Assembly: GCF_015351595.1 (NCBI RefSeq)
Contig: NZ_JADKPT010000011.1
Span: 109,323-173,322 of the forward strand
Origin: Flavobacterium sp. LC2016-12
GTDB lineage: Bacteria; Bacteroidota; Bacteroidia; Flavobacteriales; Flavobacteriaceae
Length of the DNA: 64,000 nt
Direction: 5' to 3'
Position 1 is the first letter of the stretch. Every line of letters starts with the position of its first letter. Positions 29,792 through 37,841 of this stretch are shown piece after piece. The notes beneath the pieces were generated by a model. The model ran no database searches. It saw nothing but the letters and a program-made list of their open reading frames with translations, and was not told the origin of the DNA. Made by a program: the position numbers and the translations under genes.

Positions 29792-30943
29792 TTATAAAGC
29801 ATTTTTTCGCTGTGCTTTCCACCATCTTTCTGGCAATTCTTGATTACAAGCGCACAAATATTCGTCGTATGAACACGGTAATAACGTATTTCTTTTCAAT
29901 TTATTGTTTCCATTCGACACAAAAGGAATTTCGATCCACCAACGGTCTGTTTTGTCACTTTTGTAAAAAATCAACTCTTCATCTTCAAGTGGCACAATGT
30001 ATTTCAAATAGTTCGTTCTGCTGCCAAAAGGATATTCTTTAGAACGATAGTGATACCCTTCTATAAAATACCAGACAATCTGAGCAATCATTGCAGATTC
30101 ATGTACTGTACTATTGTGATTAAAAACTCCAAATGATGAAACTTTATCACTAATTCCTGCATATCTTGCTAAAGAACAAATCTCTTTTCCGTTGAAACCA
30201 TTGGGCTCAAAAGCAACAGTATTTCCTGAAGCTGAAGACTTTACCGAATTCAAATCAATACTCACCAAATCGGCATCTCTAAAAACAGGCTCTGCCAAAG
30301 CAATCTTATTTGAAATCTCACCTAAACGATAGGCATCAAAGAACAACTTTTCAATTAAATCAATTTCTTCCTGCGAGTTGTAATAAGTTTGATATCCAAT
30401 ATTACAATAGTTAAACAGGTTATTTGGCTCATCTATAATGATTTTAGTCAAATATGAATTAGCAGAAACTGTTTCATTTTCTTTACCAAAATCAAATCGA
30501 TTATCAACAGCAACCATGTTTACCATTTGCTCCAAATCATCGTACGCACGATACAAAGCATAGGTTAAATCCTGCGAACCTCCCAGGACTATAGGAATCA
30601 CTTTATTCTTGATTAAAGCGGCAGTCACCTTTTTTAATGCGAAGTAAGTATCCTCTACAGAATCTCCCGCAAGGATATCGCCCAAATCAGCAATAGAAGC
30701 ATCCCAGTTACCTGGAAACATACTATACAGCTTTTTACGAACAGCGGTCAGGTTAACTTCATTAACCATATTGATATTCCTGCGATCTTCTAAAACACCT
30801 ACTACAGCTATCTGCACCTTGCTAATATCAGGGAATTGATCCTGAGTATGCAAGACAATCTTACTACCCAATTCTTGTGAAGACAACGAACTAATGAATT
30901 GAACAATTCCGTCGTTAACTGGTTCTAGAAAATCAAATTCCAT
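29792..30943 (-). CDS. Arginase/formimidoylglutamase-fold protein lacking the metal ligands
   Basis: The 383-residue protein has the arginase (ureohydrolase) fold by sequence order, but all three metal-binding segments are altered. GGDH-S is GGSQDLT (residues 121-127), DAHxD is VDNRFD (146-151) and SxDxDxxDP is SIDLNSVKSS (228-237). These segments normally hold the two manganese ions, so it is unlikely to hydrolyse arginine or formimidoylglutamate. It lies 3 bases after the topA stop codon and just upstream of gldK. It may be a structural or regulatory protein tied to either neighbour. Annotation as an active enzyme would be misleading. Confidence 0.8.
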   Translation of the reverse strand: MEFDFLEPVNDGIVQFISSLSSQELGSKIVLHTQDQFPDISKVQIAVVGVLEDRRNINMVNEVNLTAVRKKLYSMFPGNWDASIADLGDILAGDSVEDTYFALKKVTAALIKNKVIPIVLGGSQDLTYALYRAYDDLEQMVNMVAVDNRFDFGKENETVSANSYLTKIIIDEPNNLFNYCNIGYQTYYNSQEEIDLIEKLFFDAYRLGEISNKIALAEPVFRDADLVSIDLNSVKSSASGNTVAFEPNGFNGKEICSLARYAGISDKVSSFGVFNHNSTVHESAMIAQIVWYFIEGYHYRSKEYPFGSRTNYLKYIVPLEDEELIFYKSDKTDRWWIEIPFVSNGNNKLKRNTLLPCSYDEYLCACNQELPERWWKAQRKNAL

Positions 30944-30946
30944 TTA

Positions 30947-33463
30947 TTATTTCTTTTTAGCAGCTGGTTTTTTAGCTGGAGCTTTCTTTGCTGTTGTTGC
31001 TTTTTTTGCTGGTGTTTTCTTTGCCGGAGTCTTTTTGGCGATCATTTCCTGAACTTCAGCCAATGTTAATTTCGTTGCATCAACATCTTTACTTAATTCA
31101 ATTTTGATCTTTCCTTTTGTAATAACAGAACGACCCCAACGTGCTTTTTCAACCAGAATCCCTTCGTCTTCCCAATTGTGAAGCACTTTATCAATGTTTT
31201 TTTGTAATTTATCTTCAATCAACTCCTCAACATCCGCTTGTGATAAATTATCAAAATTGTATTTTTTGCTCACGTTTACAAAAAGACCATTCCATTTGAT
31301 GAACGGACCAAAACGCCCCACACCTTTTTGAACTGCTTCTCCTTTGTAAACTGCAATTGGTGCATCAGCAAGTGCTTTTTCATCAATTAACTCCTGAGCT
31401 CTTTCTTTTGTAACCGCCAATGGATCTTCGCCTCTTGGTAATGAAATAAAAACGCTTCCATGACGCACATAAGGTCCGTAACGCCCATTACTTACTTCCA
31501 CTTCTTCTCCTTTATATTCTCCTAAATTTTTAGGTAATAAAAATAAATTCAAAGCATCTTCTAAAGTAATATTTCCAATATTTTGATCGGCCATTAAACT
31601 GGCAAACTTTTTGTCTTCATCATCTGCTTCTCCAATTTGAGCCATCGGACCAAATTTTCCTAAACGAACAGAGACTTGTCTTCCATCTGCATCTTTACCC
31701 AGAATTCTTTCACCGCTTTCTCTTTCAGCATTTGCTTCAACATCTTTAACATTTGGATGAAACTTATCATAGAATTCCTGCATCATGGTTGCCCAGTCAA
31801 TATTTCCTTCTGCGATTTCGTCAAAATCCTGTTCTACTTTTGCTGTAAAATTATAATCAAGGATATTTCCGAAATTCTTAACAAGGAAATCAGTAACGAT
31901 TGTTCCGATATCTGTAGGAACTAATTTTCCTTTATCAGAACCTGTGTTTTCTTTCAGCAACTTCTCTCCTACTTTATCAGCTTGTAAAGTAAGTTGTGTA
32001 TAATTACGTTCCTGACCTTCCAATGTTCCTTTTTCAACATAGTTTCTGTTGATGATAGTCGAAATAGTTGGTGCGTACGTAGACGGACGACCAATTCCTA
32101 ATTCTTCTAATTTTTTCACCAACGAAGCCTCTGTATAACGTGCAGGTGGTCTTGAATATCTTTCTGTAGCTGTAATATAATTGTTAGCTAGCTTTTCGTT
32201 TACTTTTAAGGCTGGCAACATTCCTTCTTGTTCTTCCTCATCATCATCATGTCCTTCAAGATATACTTTAAGGAAACCTTCAAAAAGTAAAACTTCTCCT
32301 GAAGCTGTAAAAATTTCACTGTGATTATTCGCTTCAATTTTTACGTTTGTTCTTTCTAATTGAGCATCGCTCATTTGAGATGCTAAAGTTCTTTTCCAGA
32401 TCAAATCATACAAACGAGCCTGATCGCGGTCAATGTTTACCGTGTGGCGCGACATATCAGTTGGACGAATGGCTTCGTGTGCTTCTTGTGCCCCTTTGCT
32501 TTTGTTAGCGAAAGTTCTCGGTTTCGAAAACTCTTTTCCGTATGATTTTATGATTTCAGCTTCAGCAGCATCCATTGCGTCTTTAGAAAGATTCACACTA
32601 TCCGTTCTCATATAAGTAATAAGTCCGGCCTCGTATAAACGTTGTGCAAGTTGCATGGTGATTCCTACTGGCAAATACAATTTTCTGGCAGCTTCCTGTT
32701 GAAGTGTAGAAGTTGTAAAAGGTGCTGTTGGAGATTTTTTGGTAGGTTTAGTTTCTAAATCGGCTACCTTATATTTAGATCCGATGTTTTGTTTTAAGAA
32801 ATCTTCGGCTTCTTTTTTAGTATTGAAATTTTTTGGCAATTTAGCTTTGAAAGCTTTTCCTGCTTCATTCACAAATTCTGCTACAATTGAATAACTGGCA
32901 ACTGCATTAAAATTTTGGATTTCGCGTTCTCTTTCTACAATCAAACGAACAGAAACTGATTGCACACGTCCGGCAGAAAGTCCGCCTTTAATTTTTCTCC
33001 ATAAAACCGGAGACAATTCGTAACCTACTAAACGATCTAAAACACGACGAGCCTGTTGTGCGTTTACTAAGTTATAATCAATTTCTCTTGGATTGTCAAT
33101 TGCTTTAAGAATCGCTGATTTGGTAATTTCGTGAAAAACAATTCTTTTGGTTTTTTTAGTATCTAGTTTTAATTCTTCCGCCAAGTGCCATGAGATGGCT
33201 TCTCCTTCGCGGTCCTCATCACTTGCTAACCAAACCATTTCGGCATTTTTAGATAGTGTTTTTAGTTTACTTACCAGGGCTTTTTTATCAGGAGAAACTT
33301 CGTATTTAGGTTTAAATCCATTCTCTACATCTACTCCTATTTCCTTTGATGGTAAGTCGGCTATATGTCCATAACTTGACTCCACCTGAAAATCACTTCC
33401 TAGAAATTTCTCTATCGTTTTCGCCTTTGCAGGTGATTCCACTATTACTAAATTCTTTGCCAT
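30947..33463 (-). CDS. topA: DNA topoisomerase I
   Basis: The product is 838 residues from MAKNLVIVESPAKAKTIEKF. An in-frame ATG 21 bases upstream overlaps the promoter box and is not used. The Toprim domain is N-terminal (VIVESPAKAK, WLASDEDREGEAISWHL). The catalytic tyrosine lies in GLITYMRTDSVNLS, and LEELGIGRPSTYAPTI is also typical. The C-terminal part has OB/zinc-ribbon-like repeats without cysteines (GRFGPFIKWNGLFV), then a lysine-alanine-proline tail of about 35 residues that should bind DNA or RNA. It relaxes negative supercoils. It forms an operon with the arginase-fold gene. Confidence 0.97.
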   Translation of the reverse strand: MAKNLVIVESPAKAKTIEKFLGSDFQVESSYGHIADLPSKEIGVDVENGFKPKYEVSPDKKALVSKLKTLSKNAEMVWLASDEDREGEAISWHLAEELKLDTKKTKRIVFHEITKSAILKAIDNPREIDYNLVNAQQARRVLDRLVGYELSPVLWRKIKGGLSAGRVQSVSVRLIVEREREIQNFNAVASYSIVAEFVNEAGKAFKAKLPKNFNTKKEAEDFLKQNIGSKYKVADLETKPTKKSPTAPFTTSTLQQEAARKLYLPVGITMQLAQRLYEAGLITYMRTDSVNLSKDAMDAAEAEIIKSYGKEFSKPRTFANKSKGAQEAHEAIRPTDMSRHTVNIDRDQARLYDLIWKRTLASQMSDAQLERTNVKIEANNHSEIFTASGEVLLFEGFLKVYLEGHDDDEEEQEGMLPALKVNEKLANNYITATERYSRPPARYTEASLVKKLEELGIGRPSTYAPTISTIINRNYVEKGTLEGQERNYTQLTLQADKVGEKLLKENTGSDKGKLVPTDIGTIVTDFLVKNFGNILDYNFTAKVEQDFDEIAEGNIDWATMMQEFYDKFHPNVKDVEANAERESGERILGKDADGRQVSVRLGKFGPMAQIGEADDEDKKFASLMADQNIGNITLEDALNLFLLPKNLGEYKGEEVEVSNGRYGPYVRHGSVFISLPRGEDPLAVTKERAQELIDEKALADAPIAVYKGEAVQKGVGRFGPFIKWNGLFVNVSKKYNFDNLSQADVEELIEDKLQKNIDKVLHNWEDEGILVEKARWGRSVITKGKIKIELSKDVDATKLTLAEVQEMIAKKTPAKKTPAKKATTAKKAPAKKPAAKKK

Positions 33464-33481
33464 TGATCTATTTTTCTGCAA

Positions 33482-33489
33482 CAAAAGTA
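33482..33489 (-). promoter_or_regulatory. Promoter box of topA
   Basis: The minus strand reads TACTTTTG, a full TAnnTTTG match 19 bases before the ATG at 33463. It fixes the start by excluding the ATG at 33484. Confidence 0.55.
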
Positions 33490-33707
33490 GAAGTTTTTTT
33501 TAAATATCAGCCTTGATAATGCATTTTTGAGTTATTTTGATATTATGTTTCTAAAAATTGCAGATTTATCTGTAATCTCACCTATTATATATATAGGTAT
33601 AATTTTAAATGGATTATGTATCAAGAATGTGCTTTTCTATAGAATTTTAGATTTCAGACTTTAGATTTTAGATTATTTAATCTACATGTATTTCGTGCAC
33701 TAAATTT

Positions 33708-33812
33708 AACCGCAAAGGTCGCAAGGGTTTACGCAAAGGTTGCCAAGCTTTAGTTAAACTGAAAAATTTCAGAGGAATTTCACAAAGCTTTGAGATGATT
33801 TTTACCTTTAAT
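33708..33812. repeat. Dispersed repeat copy 1
   Basis: It starts AACCGCAAAGGTCGCAAGG and contains TTTCAGAGGAA and CACAAAGCTTTGAGA. It aligns along its whole length with 34004-34109, with many point differences. Words of the type GCAAAG, ACAAAG and GCAAGG recur. Confidence 0.8.
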
Positions 33813-33846
33813 TTACAGATATACATCTTAGATTTTAGGGTTATTT

Positions 33847-33991
33847 CTAGCCCAGATTGCAGTGTAAAGCCCGGAATAAAAAAAGCTAATTTTTCTTGCC
33901 AGAAAACAGCGACCGGAGGAAGCTCGTTTTATGGCTTAGAAAAATAGCTTGTTTTATGAGGACTTGAAACGGAAAGCTGGAATAGCTTCTT
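33847..33991 (+). repeat. Structured intergenic element with long stem and GACCGGAGGAA loop
   Basis: The element runs from CTAGCCCAGATTGCAGTG to GGAAAGCTGGAATAGCTTC. Its centre is a long hairpin: AAGCT, ATTTTTCT and GCCA (33883-33901) pair with TGGC, AGAAAAAT and AGCTT (33932-33950). Inside, AAAACAGC pairs with GCT-C-GTTTT and leaves the loop GACCGGAGGAA. From memory, similar elements are common between flavobacterial genes and may belong to the Flavo-1 RNA motif. The stem is kept by pairing bases, which suggests selection on the RNA or DNA fold. Function is unknown. Confidence 0.65.
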
Positions 33992-34003
33992 AAATAAAAA
34001 TTC

Positions 34004-34109
34004 AACCACAAAGTCTACAAAGATTTACACAAAGTTCGCTAAGTTTTATTTAAGCTGAAAAGTTTCAGAGGAAGTTCACAAAGCTTTGAGAATAACTTTG
34101 AGTTTTAAT
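34004..34109. repeat. Dispersed repeat copy 2
   Basis: This is the partner of 33708-33812. It starts AACCACAAAGTCTACAAAG and shares TTTCAGAGGAA and CACAAAGCTTTGAGA in the same order and orientation. Confidence 0.8.
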
Positions 34110-34220
34110 CTTCTGGTTAATATTTTAAATTCCTTACTTACATTAAAAAAGATCTTTTACGGCTCCTACAGGTAGATCTAAAATGTTAACTCTAAAATCT
34201 AAAATCTTTTCTCTGCCATC

Positions 34221-34252
34221 TTGTCATATTTATACCTTTTGCGTTATCTTTG
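34221..34252 (+). promoter_or_regulatory. Promoter of miaB
   Basis: TTG at 34221-34223 and TATCTTTG at 34245-34252 are separated by 21 bases. The -7 box ends 17 bases before the miaB ATG. Confidence 0.6.
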
Positions 34253-34269
34253 CACTTTGAAATTATACA

Positions 34270-35715
34270 ATGGAAAAGATTATTGAAGAAAGCAAGCAGG
34301 GCGAAAGTCTTGTTTTGGAGAATAAACCTGAGAATACAAAAAAACTTTTTATAGAAAGTTACGGTTGTGCGATGAATTTTTCGGACAGTGAAGTTGTAGC
34401 TTCTATTTTATCGATAAACGGATATAACACTACACAAACCCTTGAAGATGCTGATTTAGTTTTGGTTAACACCTGCTCGATTCGAGATAAGGCGGAGCAA
34501 ACTATTCGTAAGCGTCTGGAAAAATATAATGCGGTAAAACGTATTAACCCGAAAATGAAAGTAGGCGTTTTGGGCTGTATGGCCGAGCGTTTGAAAAGTC
34601 AGTTTCTGGAGGAGGAAAAAATAGTCGATCTTGTTGTTGGACCTGATGCTTACAAAGATTTGCCGAATTTATTGGCAGAAGTTGAAGAAGGCCGCGACGC
34701 CATCAATGTAATTTTATCGAAAGAGGAAACCTACGGAGATATTTCACCGGTTCGTTTGATGAGCAACGGAATTACGGCTTTGGTTTCAATCACACGTGGT
34801 TGTGATAATATGTGTACGTTTTGCGTAGTACCTTTTACACGTGGACGTGAGCGTAGCCGTGAACCGCAAAGTATTATGACTGAAATTCAGGATTTGTGGG
34901 ATAAAGGCTTTAAAGAAATTACACTTTTAGGACAAAACGTTGACAGTTACCTTTGGTACGGCGGCGGTCTGAAAAAAGATTTTGTAAACGCTTCAGAAAT
35001 GCAAAAAGCAACTGCAGTTGACTTTGATCAATTACTGGAAATGGTTGCGGTTGGTTTCCCAAAAATGCGTATCCGATTTTCGACTTCGAATCCGCAGGAT
35101 ATGCACGAAAGTGTTTTACATGTTATTGCGAAATATCCAAATATCTGTAAACACATTCACTTACCGGTTCAATCTGGAAGCAACAGAATTTTAAAAGAAA
35201 TGAATCGTCTGCACAGTCGTGAAGAATACATGACGTTGATTGATAAAATCAGAACTATTATTCCGAATGCTTCGATATCGCAGGATATGATTGCCGGATT
35301 CCCAACAGAAACTGAAGAAGATCACCAGGATACCATGAGCTTGATGGAATATGTAAAATATAATTTCGGTTATATGTATTCGTATTCTGAGCGCCCGGGA
35401 ACTTTGGCAGGAAGAAAAATGGAAGATGATGTTCCTGAAGAAACTAAAGCGCGAAGATTACAGGAAATTGTAGACTTGCAACAAAAACACGCCTGGTTTA
35501 GAAGCGAAGAATACGTTGGACAGGTAGTAGAGGTTTTGGTAGAGAAAGTTTCGAAAAAATCAAAAGAAGAATTCTCAGGAAGAAACTCTCAAAGTATTAC
35601 GGTTGTTTTCCCAAAAGAAAACTATAAAATTGGAGATTTCGTAAATGTAAAAATTGAAAGCTGTACTTCAGGAACATTGAAAGGAACAGCCGTAGGTTAT
35701 TCTGAAATGAACTAA
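34270..35715 (+). CDS. miaB: tRNA-2-methylthio-N6-isopentenyladenosine synthase
   Basis: The 481-residue radical-SAM methylthiotransferase has the N-terminal cluster cysteines in ESYGCAMNFSDSE, VNTCSIRDKAEQ and GVLGCMAERL. The radical-SAM motif is RGCDNMCTFCVVPFTRGRER. A TRAM domain ends the protein (EFSGRNSQSITVVFP). It adds a methylthio group at C2 of isopentenyl-adenosine 37 in tRNAs that read codons starting with U. A promoter lies just upstream. Repeats separate it from the sigma-54 activator that follows, which may be co-transcribed. Confidence 0.97.
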   Translation: MEKIIEESKQGESLVLENKPENTKKLFIESYGCAMNFSDSEVVASILSINGYNTTQTLEDADLVLVNTCSIRDKAEQTIRKRLEKYNAVKRINPKMKVGVLGCMAERLKSQFLEEEKIVDLVVGPDAYKDLPNLLAEVEEGRDAINVILSKEETYGDISPVRLMSNGITALVSITRGCDNMCTFCVVPFTRGRERSREPQSIMTEIQDLWDKGFKEITLLGQNVDSYLWYGGGLKKDFVNASEMQKATAVDFDQLLEMVAVGFPKMRIRFSTSNPQDMHESVLHVIAKYPNICKHIHLPVQSGSNRILKEMNRLHSREEYMTLIDKIRTIIPNASISQDMIAGFPTETEEDHQDTMSLMEYVKYNFGYMYSYSERPGTLAGRKMEDDVPEETKARRLQEIVDLQQKHAWFRSEEYVGQVVEVLVEKVSKKSKEEFSGRNSQSITVVFPKENYKIGDFVNVKIESCTSGTLKGTAVGYSEMN

Positions 35716-35722
35716 AAATTAG

Positions 35723-35852
35723 TTTCAGGTTTCAAGTTTCAGGTTCTTTACGTAACTTGAAGCTTGAAACCTGAAACAAAAATATATAAGCACGGGGTTA
35801 AAAGTTAAATTTCAGTTTCAATGAGAAACTTGAAACCTGAAACAAAAAAAAC
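35723..35852. repeat. GTTTCAGGTTTCAAG repeat cluster
   Basis: Two hairpins are built from facing copies of TTTCAGGTTTCAAGTTTC and its complement. The cluster fills the spacer between miaB and the sigma-54 activator. The same family occurs at 19983-20046 and about 51106-51129. Confidence 0.75.
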
Positions 35853-35868
35853 TTGAAACAAAAAACAC

Positions 35869-37125
35869 ATGGAAACAGTTCAAGCAATAAAACAACGATT
35901 TGAGATTATTGGGAATGACCCGAAATTAAATCGCGCCATTGAAAAAGCCATTCAGGTTGCTCCTACTGATATTTCGGTAATGGTAACTGGGGAAAGTGGT
36001 GTTGGTAAAGAAAATATTCCGAGAATAATCCATTCGCTTTCGCACAGAAAGCATGGTAAATATATTGCTGTAAACTGTGGAGCTATTCCAGAGGGAACAA
36101 TTGACAGTGAACTTTTTGGTCACGAAAAAGGTGCCTTTACCGGGGCTACAAGTACACGTGAAGGTTATTTTGAAGTGGCTGACGGCGGAACGATTTTTCT
36201 TGACGAAGTTGGTGAATTACCATTAACAACTCAAGTTCGTTTACTTCGTGTTCTGGAAAACGGAGAATTCATAAAAGTAGGTTCGTCTCAGGTTCAGAAA
36301 ACAAATGTTAGAATTGTTGCAGCAACCAATGTCAATTTATTTAATGCCATCGAAAAAGGAAAATTCCGTGAGGATTTATACTATCGTTTGACAACAGTCG
36401 AAATTACTTTGCCTCCGTTGAGAGAAAGAAACGAAGATATTCACTTGTTGTTCCGAAAATTTGTGGCCGATTTTGCACACAAATACAAAATGCCTCCGTT
36501 GAAACTCGATGATGATGCGGTGCAGCTTTTACAGAAATTCAGATGGAACGGAAATATTCGTCAATTGCGAAATGTAGCTGAACAAATTTCTGTTTTAGAA
36601 ACGAATCGTGATATTACATTAGCCACTTTACAATCTTATTTACCTACAGAAGGAAGCAATTTACCTTCTGTAATTAGTGATAAGAAAAAAGATGATTTTA
36701 GTACAGAAAGAGACATTTTATATAAAGTTCTTTTTGATATGAAAAGTGACTTGAATGATTTGAAAAAGCTGACATTAGAATTAATGAAAAATGGCAACTC
36801 AAAAGTACAGGATATCAATCCGAATTTGATTCAGAAAATATACGGTTCTCAGGAAAATGACAGTGAAATTGATTTTGAAGAAGAACCAAGGACGGCTGTT
36901 ATGACACCTGCAACACGCGAAGATAATTATCGTATACAAGATGACAATAATTATTTAGACGCCGAAACCATTGAGGAAGAAGAGATTTTACGTTTAGAAC
37001 AAAAAGAAATCGAAATGATTAAAAAATCATTAGAAAAAAATAAAGGAAAACGAAAAGCGGCGGCTGATGAATTGGGCATTTCGGAGAGAACTTTATATAG
37101 AAAAATTAAACAATTCGATTTGTAG
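35869..37125 (+). CDS. Sigma-54-dependent transcriptional activator without a sensor domain
   Basis: The 418-residue protein starts almost directly with the AAA+ domain. Walker A is GESGVGKE, the sigma-54 contact loop is GAFTGA (in HEKGAFTGATSTREG) and Walker B is GGTIFLDEVGELP. KFRWNGNIRQLRNV is also typical. An acidic linker follows at about 240-375, then a Fis-type helix-turn-helix (RKAAADELGISERTLYRKIK). Usual members carry an N-terminal receiver, GAF or PAS domain, which is missing here. Activity may thus be set by expression level or by a partner protein. The position before lptE suggests that it is part of a core flavobacterial block. Confidence 0.93.
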   Translation: METVQAIKQRFEIIGNDPKLNRAIEKAIQVAPTDISVMVTGESGVGKENIPRIIHSLSHRKHGKYIAVNCGAIPEGTIDSELFGHEKGAFTGATSTREGYFEVADGGTIFLDEVGELPLTTQVRLLRVLENGEFIKVGSSQVQKTNVRIVAATNVNLFNAIEKGKFREDLYYRLTTVEITLPPLRERNEDIHLLFRKFVADFAHKYKMPPLKLDDDAVQLLQKFRWNGNIRQLRNVAEQISVLETNRDITLATLQSYLPTEGSNLPSVISDKKKDDFSTERDILYKVLFDMKSDLNDLKKLTLELMKNGNSKVQDINPNLIQKIYGSQENDSEIDFEEEPRTAVMTPATREDNYRIQDDNNYLDAETIEEEEILRLEQKEIEMIKKSLEKNKGKRKAAADELGISERTLYRKIKQFDL

Positions 37126-37176
37126 TTTTTTGTCACAAAGGCACCAAAACACAAAATGTTTTTAAACGAAAATGAA

Positions 37177-37184
37177 TATCTTTG
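37177..37184 (+). promoter_or_regulatory. Promoter box of the lptE-secG operon
   Basis: TATCTTTG matches the consensus and lies 43 bases before the lptE ATG at 37228. Confidence 0.5.
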
Positions 37185-37227
37185 ACCGAGCGTCAGTAAT
37201 CTGGCGAAGCAATTCTTAAAACACAAA

Positions 37228-37746
37228 ATGAAAAATTTAAAATATATTTTAATTCTGGTAATCGCTACAACTTTTAGTGGCTGCAATGTTTACAACTTTA
37301 CCGGAACAGGAACAATCGATGCCAAAACGTTTCAGGTTAACTTTTTTCAGAACAACGCTGATTTGATTGAGCCTGGAATCGACAGACAATTTACACTGGC
37401 CTTGCAGGATTTGATTATGAATCAAACCAACTTAAATCTGGTAAGCAACAGTGGTGATTTAACTTACGAAGGTGAAATTGTAGATTACAGAATTACACCA
37501 ATGACAGCTACAGCGGTGACATCAAATGGTGATGCCGGCGCAGCACAAAACCGTTTGACGATTCGTGTAAATGTTAGATTTTCCAATAAAAAGAAGGAAA
37601 CTGATGATTTCGAGAAAACATTTGAATTTTACTATGACTTTCCCGGAGCATCACTACCAACCGGATCTGTGCTAAATGCAGCGATTACAACTATTTTTGA
37701 AAGAATCACCCAGGATATTTTCAATGAGTCATTGGCAAAATGGTAA
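37228..37746 (+). CDS. lptE: LptE-like lipopolysaccharide assembly lipoprotein
   Basis: The 172-residue product has a lipoprotein signal (MKNLKYILILVIATTFSGC, Cys19). The mature part reads YNFTGTGTIDAKTFQVNFF, LTYEGEIVDYRITPM and a C-terminal helix ending FNESLAKW, as in Bacteroidota LptE proteins. LptE plugs the LptD barrel that places lipopolysaccharide in the outer leaflet. lptD is not in the window. It appears to lead an operon with the acidic repeat protein and secG. Confidence 0.85.
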   Translation: MKNLKYILILVIATTFSGCNVYNFTGTGTIDAKTFQVNFFQNNADLIEPGIDRQFTLALQDLIMNQTNLNLVSNSGDLTYEGEIVDYRITPMTATAVTSNGDAGAAQNRLTIRVNVRFSNKKKETDDFEKTFEFYYDFPGASLPTGSVLNAAITTIFERITQDIFNESLAKW

Positions 37747-37841
37747 TTTTTTTGTTTAATTGGTAAATCATTTAGTCGTTAAATCGATTAAACAAATTTC
37801 CGATTAAACCGTTAAACAAATAAACGATTAAACAATAAATA

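Larger units (their letters stand above)
33490..34269. other. Repeat-rich gene-free region between topA and miaB
   Basis: No gene is visible in these 780 bases between two divergent promoters. They hold a pair of related 105-base repeats that flank a long hairpin element. Runs of TTTTAGATTTTAGATT-type words lie near 33645-33680 and 34190-34205. The density of repeats suggests a tolerant landing site. Confidence 0.7.
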
